Of a stretch of 64,000 nucleotides of DNA, positions 25,999-34,291 are shown in pieces. The translations under genes were made by a program, and so were the position numbers. The notes below the pieces were generated by a model. The model was not told the DNA's origin, ran no database searches, and worked only from the letters and a program-made list of their open reading frames with translations. Source of the DNA: Hyphomicrobium sp. (GTDB taxonomy: Bacteria > Pseudomonadota > Alphaproteobacteria > Rhizobiales > Hyphomicrobiaceae); contig JAIEMV010000009.1 in assembly GCA_019751875.1 (NCBI GenBank), positions 1 through 64,000 of the forward strand, read 5' to 3'. Every line of letters begins with the position of its first letter. The first letter of the stretch is position 1.

Positions 25999-27225
25999 AT
26001 GCAAATCGAGACCATTGAAGGCGAGCCGCGCTTCCGGAACGTTCCGCTGAGCGTGATCGTGCACGCATGCCATGAGAAGACAGTGGATGCGGGCCTTACG
26101 GCGCTGGCATTGCCGGGGCTCGATCGGGAAACGCTCGAACCCGTCCTCACCTACTGCGCAGAACTCAGATGCGAGGCCGATGCCGTCACGTGTCCGGGCT
26201 GCAAGCGGCGCACGGAAGCGCAAGGCATAACAACCCTCGACGACTTCATTGCCCAGCATGAAGAAATCATCGTTGGTGACGGATCGGTGCGGCTGAAGGG
26301 GGTGGGCACGGGGCGGCTGACGACGCCGGCGCTCGCAGCATTGGAAAAAACTTGGTCTGGCGAGAACTACTGGTTCTGGGCCCGTCGCGTGCTGCGCAAG
26401 CTGAGACATGGGATCAGGCGGGCTCACATTAGGGGCAATGCGATCGCGCCGCCGGGCACGACGCCATCGGTGATCCTCATCGAACCCCAGCTTCCCGATA
26501 ACATCGGAATGGTGGCGCGGGCGTGCGCGAATTTCGGACTGGATGATCTGCGGCTCGTCGATCCACGGGACGGTTGGCCCAACGAGAAGGCGCGCATCGC
26601 TGCCTCGGGGGCGAATTACGTCATCGACGATGCGGCGGCGTACGACACCTTCGATGCGGCGCTCTCCGACCTCAACTGGGTGTGCGCGACAACCGCCCGG
26701 CAACGGGATTTGCGCAAGCCCGTGCTGACGCCTGAGGAGGCGGTGGCGGAGATGCGCAAGCGAATCGGGGCGGGCCAAAGGTGCGGGGTTATCTTTGGCC
26801 GGGAACGAAACGGGCTGGAAACTCACGAGGTGGCGCGGGCGGATGCCATCGTCATGATTCCGGTTAACAGCCGCTTCGCCTCTCTCAATCTGGCGCAGGC
26901 CGTGTTGATCCTGGGTTACGAGTGGATGCGAAATTCTGAGCAGGCGACGCTAGGACGGGTGACGACCTTCGAGCAGGCGCTACGTCCTGGCCTTTATCTA
27001 GGTGATCAGGTGCCCGCGACGCGCGAGGAACTTACGGGTTTCTTTGAACATTTGGAGCGCGAGCTGGAGCGCCAAGGTTTCTTTTCGTCGCCCGACAAGC
27101 GCCCTTCGGTGGTCAATAATCTGCGCACTATGTTCCTGCGCGCGGAGCCGACCGGCCAGGAGGTAAAGACACTGCGTGGCATTGTTGCCACTCTCGTTAG
27201 AGGCAAGGGCGGAGGCTCAAAGTGA
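25999..27225 (+). CDS. trmJ: TrmJ-type tRNA methyltransferase with an extra N-terminal DUF433-like and CxxC region
   Basis: 408 residues, about 130 longer than usual TrmJ. Residues from about 150 onward form a SPOUT methyltransferase: VILIEPQLPDNIGMVARACANFG, DPRDGWPNEKARIAASGA, VIFGRERNGLETHEV and SRFASLNLAQAVLILGYEW, the last forming the AdoMet knot. TrmJ 2'-O-methylates C32/U32 of tRNA. Residues 1-65 (GEPRFRNVPLSVIVHAC, DRETLEPVLTYCAE) resemble DUF433, a small helical domain often found in antitoxin-like proteins. C-x2-C (TCPGCKRR, about 65-68) follows. AAGGG precedes ATG 25999 and no internal start is obvious, so I believe the fusion is real. Confidence 0.85.
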   Translation: MQIETIEGEPRFRNVPLSVIVHACHEKTVDAGLTALALPGLDRETLEPVLTYCAELRCEADAVTCPGCKRRTEAQGITTLDDFIAQHEEIIVGDGSVRLKGVGTGRLTTPALAALEKTWSGENYWFWARRVLRKLRHGIRRAHIRGNAIAPPGTTPSVILIEPQLPDNIGMVARACANFGLDDLRLVDPRDGWPNEKARIAASGANYVIDDAAAYDTFDAALSDLNWVCATTARQRDLRKPVLTPEEAVAEMRKRIGAGQRCGVIFGRERNGLETHEVARADAIVMIPVNSRFASLNLAQAVLILGYEWMRNSEQATLGRVTTFEQALRPGLYLGDQVPATREELTGFFEHLERELERQGFFSSPDKRPSVVNNLRTMFLRAEPTGQEVKTLRGIVATLVRGKGGGSK

Positions 27226-27445
27226 TCCACAAAGCCTGCCTTGTTCTGGCCAAGTTTTGAGCCGAGCGATGCCTGTGAAAACGTCACTGGTCGTCAGTCC
27301 AAAATGGCGCCGGATGCGGGTCTTGCGGGGACCGGCCGGCGCTTGAGAAGTTTCATGGTGAGAAACCCGGGCGTGCCAGCCATTCCTGGCGCTCCCGACC
27401 TTGAAACGGGCCCGAACAGATCAATCGAACAAAGGGGCGATTCAA

Positions 27446-28123
27446 ATGCGAATGACGGTCTGGGCGGGGGTGATCGGGGTGTGCGCGGCAGCGGGGATGC
27501 TGGCAGGCGCGGCGCATCCGGCCGCGGCGCAGGAGTTGAGCGAGAAGTCGGTGCGCTCCTTCATGGATTATGCCTGGTCGTTGACGCCGCAGCAGTTCTC
27601 CAAGCAGGACGGCAAGGTCATCGTTATCGACAAGAAGAAGAAAGACGCGGTGATGGTGCCGATGGATGTGGCACGCGAAGTCATCCGCGTCGGCCGGCTT
27701 TCGGCCCACGCGCAGATCTGCAATCTCGCCGATCACCAGATCATCAATCACCGCTCCCTGATGAAGCGCGAGGAAGAGAAAAAGACGTGGACCGATCAGC
27801 AGCTGGTCTACATCAATCAGTTGCACCTCACGACGGTGATGCTGCTGACCGGCCGGATCAGGGTGGTCGAGAAGGAAGGCGACAAGGAAGTCGTCGTCGA
27901 TGACGGCAAAGCCGCTCAGAAGACCTGCACCGACGAGGAGCGCACAAGGGTTCGCGATACGATTATTGCCTATGTCGAGAGCGGTCCAAACTTTAAGGTG
28001 AACGTGGCTCCCATTGCTGGGGCACCTGCTGCTCCGGGTGGAGCCGCTACGGCACCAGCCGCGGCCGTTGCTCCTGCTGCGCCGACGGCGACCGGCTCCA
28101 CCACGGTGCCGAAGTCAAAATAA
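27446..28123 (+). CDS. Exported protein of unknown function
   Basis: 225 residues from ATG 27446, preceded by AAGGGG at seven bases. Signal peptide ends near AAAQE (residue 28). The mature part is charged and helical (LSEKSVRSFMDYAWSLTPQQF, KVIVIDKKKKDAVMVPMD) with a cysteine pair (QICNLAD and KTCTDEE), and ends in a low-complexity Ala/Pro/Thr tail (about 190-225). I do not recognise the family. It lies between trmJ and rpsD; the hairpin at 28190 may end its transcript. A longer in-frame start at 27401 lacks a signal-peptide rationale. Confidence 0.75.
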   Translation: MRMTVWAGVIGVCAAAGMLAGAAHPAAAQELSEKSVRSFMDYAWSLTPQQFSKQDGKVIVIDKKKKDAVMVPMDVAREVIRVGRLSAHAQICNLADHQIINHRSLMKREEEKKTWTDQQLVYINQLHLTTVMLLTGRIRVVEKEGDKEVVVDDGKAAQKTCTDEERTRVRDTIIAYVESGPNFKVNVAPIAGAPAAPGGAATAPAAAVAPAAPTATGSTTVPKSK

Positions 28124-28150
28124 TCAACGCCAGCCCGGCATCCGTCGCAG

Positions 28151-28177
28151 TTGACGGGAGGGCCGATTGGCTATAGT
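28151..28177 (+). promoter_or_regulatory. Candidate rpsD promoter
   Basis: TTGACG (28151-28156) and TATAGT (28172-28177) are good hexamers but only 15 bases apart. Transcription from here would begin near 28185, just before the hairpin at 28190, and give a leader of about 180 bases before rpsD. Confidence 0.4.
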
Positions 28178-28189
28178 GACCACGTGCAG

Positions 28190-28217
28190 CGCGGGCCTCT
28201 TGGGCCCGCGTTCGTTT
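28190..28217 (+). terminator. Terminator-like hairpin in the rpsD upstream region
   Basis: cgcgggcc (28190-28197) and ggcccgcg (28203-28210) form an 8-bp stem followed by ttcgtttt. The simplest reading is a terminator for the exported-protein gene ending at 28123. A promoter candidate sits between that stop and this hairpin, so it might instead be the first structure of the rpsD leader. Confidence 0.6.
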
Positions 28218-28362
28218 TGCGCACCCGCGGTTTTCGGCTGTCACGCCGGAGACCTGTCAGTTCAAAGCCTTGCAATATCAGGCTCGAACAGAGGAGGGGG
28301 CGCTCCAATCGGACACCACGCCAGTCGCGCTGTGTCTGCAACATACAATGGAGTGCTAGACC

Positions 28363-28980
28363 ATGACCAAGCGCCACAGCGCTAAGCATAAGATCGACCG
28401 CCGTCTGGGCGAAAACATCTGGGGCCGTCCCAAGAGCCCCTTGAACAAGCGCGAGAGCCGTCCCGGCCAACATGGCGAGCGCCGCGTCTCGAAGCTTTCG
28501 GACTTCGGCCAGCAGCTCAAGGCCAAGCAGAAGCTGCGCGGTTACTATGGCAACATTTCCGAACGTCAGTTCCTCCGACTCTTCAAGGAAGCGTCGCGAC
28601 TCAAGGGTTCGACCTCCGAACAGCTGATCGGCCTGCTCGAGCGCCGACTAGACGCTGTCGTCTATCGCGCGAAGTTTGTGCCGACTCCGTTCGCCGCTCG
28701 CCAGTTTGTCAGCCACGGTCATGTGTCGGTCAACGGCCGCCGTGTCACTATCCCGTCCATGCGCCTGCGCGTCGGTGATGTGGTCGAGGTCAAGGAAGCC
28801 TCGCGCCAGATGCCCTTGCTGCTCGAAGCTATCAAGAGTTCGGAACGTGACGTTCCTGACTACGTCGACGTCGATCACTCGAAGATGACAGCCAAGCTGT
28901 CGCGCATTCCGGCGCTGGCCGATGTGCCGTATCCGGTGGTGATGGAACCGAACCTCGTGGTCGAGTTCTACTCGCGCTAA
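28363..28980 (+). CDS. rpsD: 30S ribosomal protein S4
   Basis: 205 residues, normal length, with the S4 RNA-binding domain ([37 protein letters not shown]). The sequence begins [21 protein letters not shown], the alphaproteobacterial form without zinc-binding cysteines. S4 is a primary 16S rRNA binder that starts 30S assembly. It stands alone, outside the alpha operon, as usual in this order. The leader of up to 180 bases could hold autoregulatory structure, but I see no known S4 pseudoknot. A strong terminator follows. Confidence 0.98.
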   Translation: MTKRHSAKHKIDRRLGENIWGRPKSPLNKRESRPGQHGERRVSKLSDFGQQLKAKQKLRGYYGNISERQFLRLFKEASRLKGSTSEQLIGLLERRLDAVVYRAKFVPTPFAARQFVSHGHVSVNGRRVTIPSMRLRVGDVVEVKEASRQMPLLLEAIKSSERDVPDYVDVDHSKMTAKLSRIPALADVPYPVVMEPNLVVEFYSR

Positions 28981-29002
28981 GCGGCACAGCTCTGATATCT
29001 CT

Positions 29003-29035
29003 AAACGGCCGGACGCCCAAGTCCGGCCGTTTTTG
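29003..29035 (+). terminator. rpsD terminator
   Basis: aaacggccggac (29003-29014) pairs with gtccggccgttt (29021-29032), loop gcccaa, followed by a T-run. It ends 18 bases before the next gene. Confidence 0.93.
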
Positions 29036-29052
29036 TTTCAAACGGACCCAAA

Positions 29053-29391
29053 ATGCAGAATCCGGTGTGGCTGGCCGCGGGCGGTCTGTTCGTTCTGATC
29101 GGAGTGCTGTTGATGCGGTGGGCCGGCCGCTACGATGCTGCCGGGATCGCAGTCGATGCCGCTTGGCGCATGGCGAAGACCGGCAGCACGACAGGTGCTC
29201 GGGATGAACTGGGACGGGTCATCGAGGAACAGCTGACCGACATCAGGGCCGATACCGCGCGGATCGGACATACGCGCACGGCGATCAAGCACGGTTGGCG
29301 ATTTTTCATCGCCCGCTTCGTCAACATCGCGGGACTGATCTTGATCGCGGTCGGTGCCGTGCTGATCGCAATCGCGTTCTGGTGGACGTGA
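29053..29391 (+). CDS. Small membrane protein with two helices
   Basis: 112 residues. Hydrophobic helices occupy about 5-22 (VWLAAGGLFVLIGVLLM) and 88-110 (VNIAGLILIAVGAVLIAIAF); between them is a charged helical region (ARDELGRVIEEQLTDIRADTARIG) that could form a coiled coil. It starts 18 bases after the rpsD terminator and converges on pqiA with 4 bases between stops. I do not recognise the family. Confidence 0.7.
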   Translation: MQNPVWLAAGGLFVLIGVLLMRWAGRYDAAGIAVDAAWRMAKTGSTTGARDELGRVIEEQLTDIRADTARIGHTRTAIKHGWRFFIARFVNIAGLILIAVGAVLIAIAFWWT

Positions 29392-29395
29392 GACC

Positions 29396-30464
29396 TCAGT
29401 TGCGCCAGCGGCGGGCGGGATGCGTCGGTAGCGCGACGGGTTCGCCAGCAATGGGCTTTGGCGCGGAATGGGGCACAGCTTTGGGGCCGATCGAAGGACG
29501 TCGCGCCGGCACCGTGTTGGCCCAGCCGTAAGCCAGCATGGTGATCAGCGCGCTTGCGGCGAAGAAATAGATGCCGGGCAGAACGCGCGCCTCCGTATAG
29601 CCGGACGAGTTGACGTAGAAGATCATGAGCGCGAGCACCATCACGTCCGTCATCGAATAGCGGCCAAGCCATTCCATCGTCGCGATCGATTTCTTGCGAA
29701 ATTCCGGCGGGATGTCAGGCGAGGCGACGAGTGTCAGCAGGTAGAGCAACTTCAGGAAAGGAAACAGCACGGAGAACAGAAACAGGACGGTGCAGAGGAA
29801 GAATTCCTCGCTGTCCCATAGGGCCCAGATGATGGTTCCGATCGAATGCTCATTGGTCCAGACGTAGATGGTCGTGAAGCGAATACTGGGGAGGATGATA
29901 CCCAGCGCAAAAGAGACCGTCGCGACGATGATGAGAAACGAGAGGACGAAGTTGCGGAAGGCCGGCACGGGGCCCGTTGGTTCCGGTTCCTGGACGGGCG
30001 AGGCTGCAAGACCCTCGGTTCTGAGCCAGGCGTAGGACAGGATCATCAGCATCACGGCTGCCGTGAAGAAGTAGACGCCGGCGAGGCTCGCGGCATCGTA
30101 CAAGCCCTGCGCCTTGATGAAGAAGATGGTCAACGCGAGCACGAGCACATCATGCATCGACCACTTGCCGAGCCATTCGAGCGCCTTCAATCGACGGTGT
30201 TGGCGGACGAGTTCTGCGGTGGGTAGTGTCGAGATCAAAAGCAAATAGAGAAGTTTCAGAATCGGTAGGACGATCGAAAAGATCAGCACGGTGAGCCCGA
30301 GGAACATCTGGCCATCGTGGATCAGTACCTGCACTGTCGACAGCAGTGAGTGTTCCGTCGACCAGAATACATCGGATGATCGGGAGCGAAATGCCCAGCG
30401 CGAGGCACACGGCAGCTCCGATGATGGCGAAGCTCAACAGGAAGCGCCGTCCGCCCAGCCGCAT
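29396..30464 (-). pseudogene. pqiA: PqiA-like membrane protein with internal duplication, frameshifted near 30371
   Basis: Two frames encode one protein. Frame A gives 31 residues from ATG 30464 (RRFLLSFAIIGAAVCLALG to SLPIIR). Frame B continues from about 30370 (VFWSTEHSLLSTVQVLIHDG) to the stop at 29396. The protein consists of two homologous PqiA halves. In the second half, SIR is followed by four more residues before YVWTNEHSIG; in the first half those residues are missing and one base is left over. This suggests a deletion of about 11 bases, or a sequencing error. A truncated protein of 312 residues could still start at GTG 30334. PqiA proteins work with MCE-domain partners in lipid transport; none is adjacent. 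Confidence 0.75.
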
Positions 30465-30492
30465 ATCCCGCCTACGCGATCATTGAGACATG

Positions 30493-30524
30493 AAAAACCC
30501 GGCCGCGCAAAGGGCGACCGGGTT
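30493..30524 (-). terminator. Terminator after grxD
   Basis: On the minus strand, aacccgg and ccgggtt arms, extended inward by three more pairs after one mismatch, are followed by five T. It lies 38 bases after the glutaredoxin stop and just before pqiA. Confidence 0.75.
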
Positions 30525-30562
30525 CCGGTATCGTTCCAACTCGTGGCGAAAACGGGGCTGAA

Positions 30563-30907
30563 TCACCCGTGATGATGCTGGTGCGGAATGCCCTTCTCGC
30601 AGACCAAGTCGTGCAGTTCGCCCGCCTCGAACATTTCCCGCATGATGTCGCAACCGCCGATGAACTCGCCCTTAACATAGAGTTGGGGGATCGTCGGCCA
30701 GTTCGAATAGCTCTTGATGCCTTCGCGGATAGCCTGGTCATCGAGCACGTTCACGTCCTTGAATGGGACGCCCAGGTGCTGGAGGATCTTGGTGGCGGTG
30801 GCGGAGAACCCGCACTGGGGGAACCGCGCGTTACCTTTCATGAAGAGCACGACGTCGTTGCTGTCGATCACTTCCTTGATCCGGGCGTGGACGTCTTGTT
30901 CGCTCAT
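30563..30907 (-). CDS. grxD: Monothiol glutaredoxin, CGFS type
   Basis: 114 residues with the CGFS active site in FPQCGFSATATKIL, preceded by FMKGNARF, and the glutathione-contact segments WPTIPQLYVKGEFIGGCDI. CGFS glutaredoxins bind a bridging 2Fe-2S cluster with glutathione and hand it on, often as a complex with BolA. The bolA gene lies 129 bases upstream on the same strand, supporting that partnership. The C-terminus ends HQHHHG, an extra histidine cluster. ATG 30907 has a clear start (MSEQDVHARIKEVID). Confidence 0.95.
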   Translation of the reverse strand: MSEQDVHARIKEVIDSNDVVLFMKGNARFPQCGFSATATKILQHLGVPFKDVNVLDDQAIREGIKSYSNWPTIPQLYVKGEFIGGCDIMREMFEAGELHDLVCEKGIPHQHHHG

Positions 30908-31036
30908 GGTGATGTCTCCTCGTGGTATCGCAAGCGACGTGTTCTGCCGCCGTATTCGTCTGCAATTGGGGTTAGATGGGGGACGCGCGCAGAGAAAGTC
31001 AATGGCGCCGTATGGCCACTTTCGTGGCCAAGCCGG

Positions 31037-31273
31037 TTATTCTGCGGGGGCTGCCGTGGTCAACTGCAAGGCATGCAGCACGTTGCCCATTTGCCCGCCG
31101 AAGGCATCATACACAAGCTGGTGCTGGCGGACACGTGGCAGGCCCTTGAAGGCCGATGACACCACGTGGGCGGCCCAATGGTCGTTATCGCCGGCCAGAT
31201 CCGTCAGGCGGACCTCGGCATCCGGCAGCTTGGCTTTGATCCTGCGTTCGATTTCAGCGGCCGACATCGGCAT
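31037..31273 (-). CDS. bolA: BolA family protein
   Basis: 78 residues. The family pattern is visible: AEIERRIKAKLPDAEVRLTDLAGD, then HVVSSAFKGLPRVRQHQLVYDAFG. The conserved RxxxHxxVY segment (VRQHQLVY) holds the histidine that helps bind the 2Fe-2S cluster shared with CGFS glutaredoxin. The start is chosen at ATG 31273 with AAAGGAC seven bases upstream; ATG 31267 is also possible. Together with grxD it probably serves iron-sulfur trafficking or iron sensing. Confidence 0.9.
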   Translation of the reverse strand: MPMSAAEIERRIKAKLPDAEVRLTDLAGDNDHWAAHVVSSAFKGLPRVRQHQLVYDAFGGQMGNVLHALQLTTAAPAE

Positions 31274-31420
31274 GAGCAACGTCCTTTAGAGCTTTTCTTG
31301 GGCTATGCACGCTCAACCTTCAGTTTTCAAGGGGTTGTCTTCTGAAACGGCGTTCCCCAGGTGGGAAGAAGTGGATGCCGCTATGGGGAACCCGCGCGGT
31401 AAAGGCTGCGTTTGAGACCC

Positions 31421-32365
31421 ATGAAAATTCATGTCGTCGTCAATGAGCGCGCCGGGACAGTGCTGGACTGGGAGACCGGTCCGCTGCGCGATGAGATTTT
31501 GTCGGCGTTTCGAGCCCATGGCCATAACGTGACATTACACGTCGTGCCGCCAGAGGCTGTGCTCGGTACGATCGCCAAGGTGCTTGCGGAGGGGTGCCAG
31601 GCCCTGATCGTCGGGGGTGGCGACGGCACTGTACGCGCCGCCGCGGGGGCGTTGCTCCATTCCGACGTTCCCCTCGGCATCTTGCCGCTCGGAACGCTCA
31701 ACCGGCTCGCGCGCGATCTTAAAATCCCGCTCACGCTCCACGAGGCGGCGGCGACATTGGCAGGCGGCGATATCGCCAGGATTGATGTCGCGGAGGTCAA
31801 CGGCCGAATATTCCTGTGCAACTCGACGTTCGGACTCTTCGCGCTATTCTCGGCTCACCGACAGTCCCTTCGGGGCAAGCCGGCGTGGGACCGGTTGAAG
31901 GGTTATCTCTCGGCAGTGAAGGAAATGCTGCAGAGCCGGCGGCGCATGGAACTGGATATCGATCACGGTCAGTCGCGCATGCGCTTGCGGGTCCTCTCCA
32001 TGGCCGTGTCGAACAACCGCTACGTCGAGAAAGCGAGCCTAATGCTAGAGAAGGACGGTCTGCATCACGGGGTGCTTGCCGCCTATGTCTCGCAGCATCC
32101 CTCCGGTTGGAGAATGGCACGAGCTGTGGTGCGCGCCATGCTCGGACGGTTCAAGTCGGATCCGCATATCGTCCAATTCGAAGCTAACGAAATAGATATT
32201 TCTGCGCGGCGGTCTCGTGTCCAGCTCTCCAACGATGGAGAACCGGAGATCGTCGAATTGCCATTACAGTATCGCATCCGCCCCGGTGCCCTTAAAGTGC
32301 TGGTCCCAGCCAACGCTTTGCGAGCCGATGTCGGACAAACCAGAGAAGCCGCAGTCCTCCGCTGA
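31421..32365 (+). CDS. Diacylglycerol kinase/NAD kinase-fold lipid kinase
   Basis: 314 residues. The nucleotide-binding signature GGGDGTVRAAAGAL occurs around residues 62-75, with LGILPLGTLNRLARDL following, both diagnostic of the DAGK catalytic domain (YegS/DgkB type). The C-terminal beta domain follows, with DGEPEIVELPLQYRIRPGALKV. Substrate could be diacylglycerol, sphingoid base or undecaprenol-related lipid; the sequence does not decide. The next gene, a PAP2 phosphatase, starts inside its last 38 bases, so the kinase and phosphatase are translationally coupled. ATG 31421; a TTG at 31412 is less likely. Confidence 0.88.
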   Translation: MKIHVVVNERAGTVLDWETGPLRDEILSAFRAHGHNVTLHVVPPEAVLGTIAKVLAEGCQALIVGGGDGTVRAAAGALLHSDVPLGILPLGTLNRLARDLKIPLTLHEAAATLAGGDIARIDVAEVNGRIFLCNSTFGLFALFSAHRQSLRGKPAWDRLKGYLSAVKEMLQSRRRMELDIDHGQSRMRLRVLSMAVSNNRYVEKASLMLEKDGLHHGVLAAYVSQHPSGWRMARAVVRAMLGRFKSDPHIVQFEANEIDISARRSRVQLSNDGEPEIVELPLQYRIRPGALKVLVPANALRADVGQTREAAVLR

Positions 32366-33065
32366 GGCGGGTCAGCTCCGAAGATGGCTAGAACGCTGGC
32401 CGGTGGAGGCCGAGGTCCTGTTGGCGCTGTCCGCGGCGGCGGCTGGCGTTCTGGCGTTTCTGCTGATTGGCGGCACGGTCATCAATGGCGGGTTGCACGG
32501 CCTCGACGAGGCTTTGCTGCTCGCCCTGCGCAATCCGGCAGATGTGTCCGATCCCGTGGGGCCTGTGTGGTTCGAAGAACTCGTGCGCGATATGACGGCG
32601 TTGGGTTCAACCGCGGTCCTCACGCTTCTGGTGATCGCGGTATCCGGGTTCCTCTACCTCACCGGTCGAACGCGCAAAGCGGTCGGCGTGCTGGTGTGGA
32701 GCGCAGCCGGCACGGCGCTCAGCCATCTCAGCAAGCTCGGCTTCGCGCGGCCGCGGCCTGACCTGGTGCCGCATGCGGCCGAGGTGTTTACTCCGTCGTT
32801 TCCCAGCGGTCACGCCATGTTGTCGGCGGTGATCTATTTGACGCTCGGCGCGATGATCGCCACGGCGCAAGACGATCGACGGACAAAATTGTACGTCCTT
32901 TGCTTTGCGATCATGCTGACACTTCTCGTGGGCTCGAGCCGCGTGTACCTCGGCGTGCACTGGCCCTCCGACGTGCTGGCCGGGTGGGCGCTGGGTGCCG
33001 CTTGGGCCTGCTTGGGCTGGCTCGTTTTTCGCCGGTTGGAGCCGCGCAACGACAGCGCTCAGTGA
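32328..33065 (+). CDS. PAP2 family membrane phosphatase
   Basis: 245 residues. Five or six membrane helices and all three parts of the PAP2 catalytic signature: K-x6-RP in KLGFARPRP, SFPSGHA, and SRVYLGVHWPSD. Such enzymes remove phosphate from lipid phosphates such as phosphatidate or undecaprenyl diphosphate. Its start (ATG 32328) lies inside the end of the lipid kinase gene, so the pair could set a lipid/lipid-phosphate balance. The stop overlaps that of the convergent HlyD-like gene by seven bases. The longer frame upstream is only the other reading of the kinase gene. Confidence 0.88.
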   Translation: MSDKPEKPQSSAEAGQLRRWLERWPVEAEVLLALSAAAAGVLAFLLIGGTVINGGLHGLDEALLLALRNPADVSDPVGPVWFEELVRDMTALGSTAVLTLLVIAVSGFLYLTGRTRKAVGVLVWSAAGTALSHLSKLGFARPRPDLVPHAAEVFTPSFPSGHAMLSAVIYLTLGAMIATAQDDRRTKLYVLCFAIMLTLLVGSSRVYLGVHWPSDVLAGWALGAAWACLGWLVFRRLEPRNDSAQ

Positions 33066-34288
33066 CCGCCGAGGACCAGCGTTTTTATCGGTATCAGCAA
33101 AGCTTGAGCGCGAATGATGATGGCATGGACGATGCCGACGGCGTCGACCGCGTGGAGCCAGAGCCGGCGAAAGAAGTTCCCCTCCTTTGCGATGGCGTCG
33201 TGGTTGCTGGAGTAGGCATTGACGATGCAGCTGGATCCCGGTGTCACGCCGTCGAGGCCGCCTTCATACAACGGTTCCAGGTAAACAGTGATCGAGCCGG
33301 GTGCGCGGGTCTGCTGCAGGTCCACAAGTTGTTCCCCGGCGCGGAACTGACCGGCTGCGATGAAATCCTGCACATCCGTGATGACCAGTGGAATGATCGA
33401 AAGCGGCTTTGAGTAGCAGGTCGCCTCTGCCACCATTCCCACCTTCATGATTTGCGCTTCAATCTGGCCGAAGCCGGCATGGAGTTGCCGCTGGGCCGAT
33501 CTGGCAGGAATGAGAATGCCTGCGGGACGCATGACGGGACTGACGAAGTCGCCGCGCTTCAGCACGAATTGCTCGATATGGCCGTCGATCCCGGCGTAAA
33601 CGACTGTCTTGTCGAGATCGACCTGTGCTTGGGCGAGGGCCGCCTTTGCGCTTTCCTTTTCCGCCGGCAACAAAGTCGACAGCCGCGTTTCGGCCGCCTG
33701 TAGTGCCGCTTCCGCTGCGGCCACCTGGCCTTTGCGCGCCTCAACTGCCACCTGGAGCTTTTCGATTTCGCGCGCGGCCACGACGCCGGGGCTACGCTGA
33801 ACCAATTCCTCTTTCGTTCTGAGTTCGTCGATGGCTTGCTGTAGTGATCCCTTAGCTTCCTGGATCTGGCCATTGGCTTTGGCGATATCGGCTCGCGCCA
33901 TCTCCATCTGCGCGTCGAGCTCGGCGACGCGTCGCTTGGCCGTTTCGAGGGCGGCTTCTTGTTTCGCACTGTCGAGCTTGAAGAGTTTCTGGCCCTGCTT
34001 CACCTCGTCGGTGAGCTTGACATAGACCTCTTCGACGCGGCCGCCTGCCTCCGGCAAGATGGGGATCGTTCGGAAGAACGAGACAGCATTGGTCGTCGAT
34101 GGATGGTTGTAGAAAATCACGGTGATCAGGAGGACCGTGAGAATGAGGCAGCCCGTGATGCCCCAACGCAATTCATACCAAACGGAATAGAGCGTTATTT
34201 CCTTGCCGATCTCCTTGCCCTGGTAAAAGCGGCGGTAGAGATAGTCGGGCACGATCGTGAAGAGCGAACAGACGAGAATTTCCAGCAT
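33059..34288 (-). CDS. HlyD/EmrA-type membrane fusion protein
   Basis: 409 residues. Two N-terminal hydrophobic segments (about 1-16 and 45-62), then a biotinyl-lipoyl-like half (ILPEAGGRVEEVYVKLTDEVKQGQKLF), a long coiled coil (about 105-215) and the second half (VVYAGIDGHIEQFVLKRGDFV). The C-terminus is hydrophobic again (IVHAIIIRAQALLIPIKTLVL). Such proteins bridge inner-membrane pumps to an outer-membrane channel. No transporter or TolC-like gene is next to it; only a small membrane protein is, four bases upstream. Similar HlyD-plus-small-protein pairs occur in proteobacteria with unknown function. Confidence 0.85.
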   Translation of the reverse strand: MLEILVCSLFTIVPDYLYRRFYQGKEIGKEITLYSVWYELRWGITGCLILTVLLITVIFYNHPSTTNAVSFFRTIPILPEAGGRVEEVYVKLTDEVKQGQKLFKLDSAKQEAALETAKRRVAELDAQMEMARADIAKANGQIQEAKGSLQQAIDELRTKEELVQRSPGVVAAREIEKLQVAVEARKGQVAAAEAALQAAETRLSTLLPAEKESAKAALAQAQVDLDKTVVYAGIDGHIEQFVLKRGDFVSPVMRPAGILIPARSAQRQLHAGFGQIEAQIMKVGMVAEATCYSKPLSIIPLVITDVQDFIAAGQFRAGEQLVDLQQTRAPGSITVYLEPLYEGGLDGVTPGSSCIVNAYSSNHDAIAKEGNFFRRLWLHAVDAVGIVHAIIIRAQALLIPIKTLVLGGH

Positions 34289-34291
34289 GGA

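Noticed and set aside
27241-27903. 220-codon frame overlapping the exported-protein gene at 27446
   Set aside because: It is an alternative frame with Gly/Arg-rich composition; the gene at 27446 has the ribosome binding site and signal peptide.
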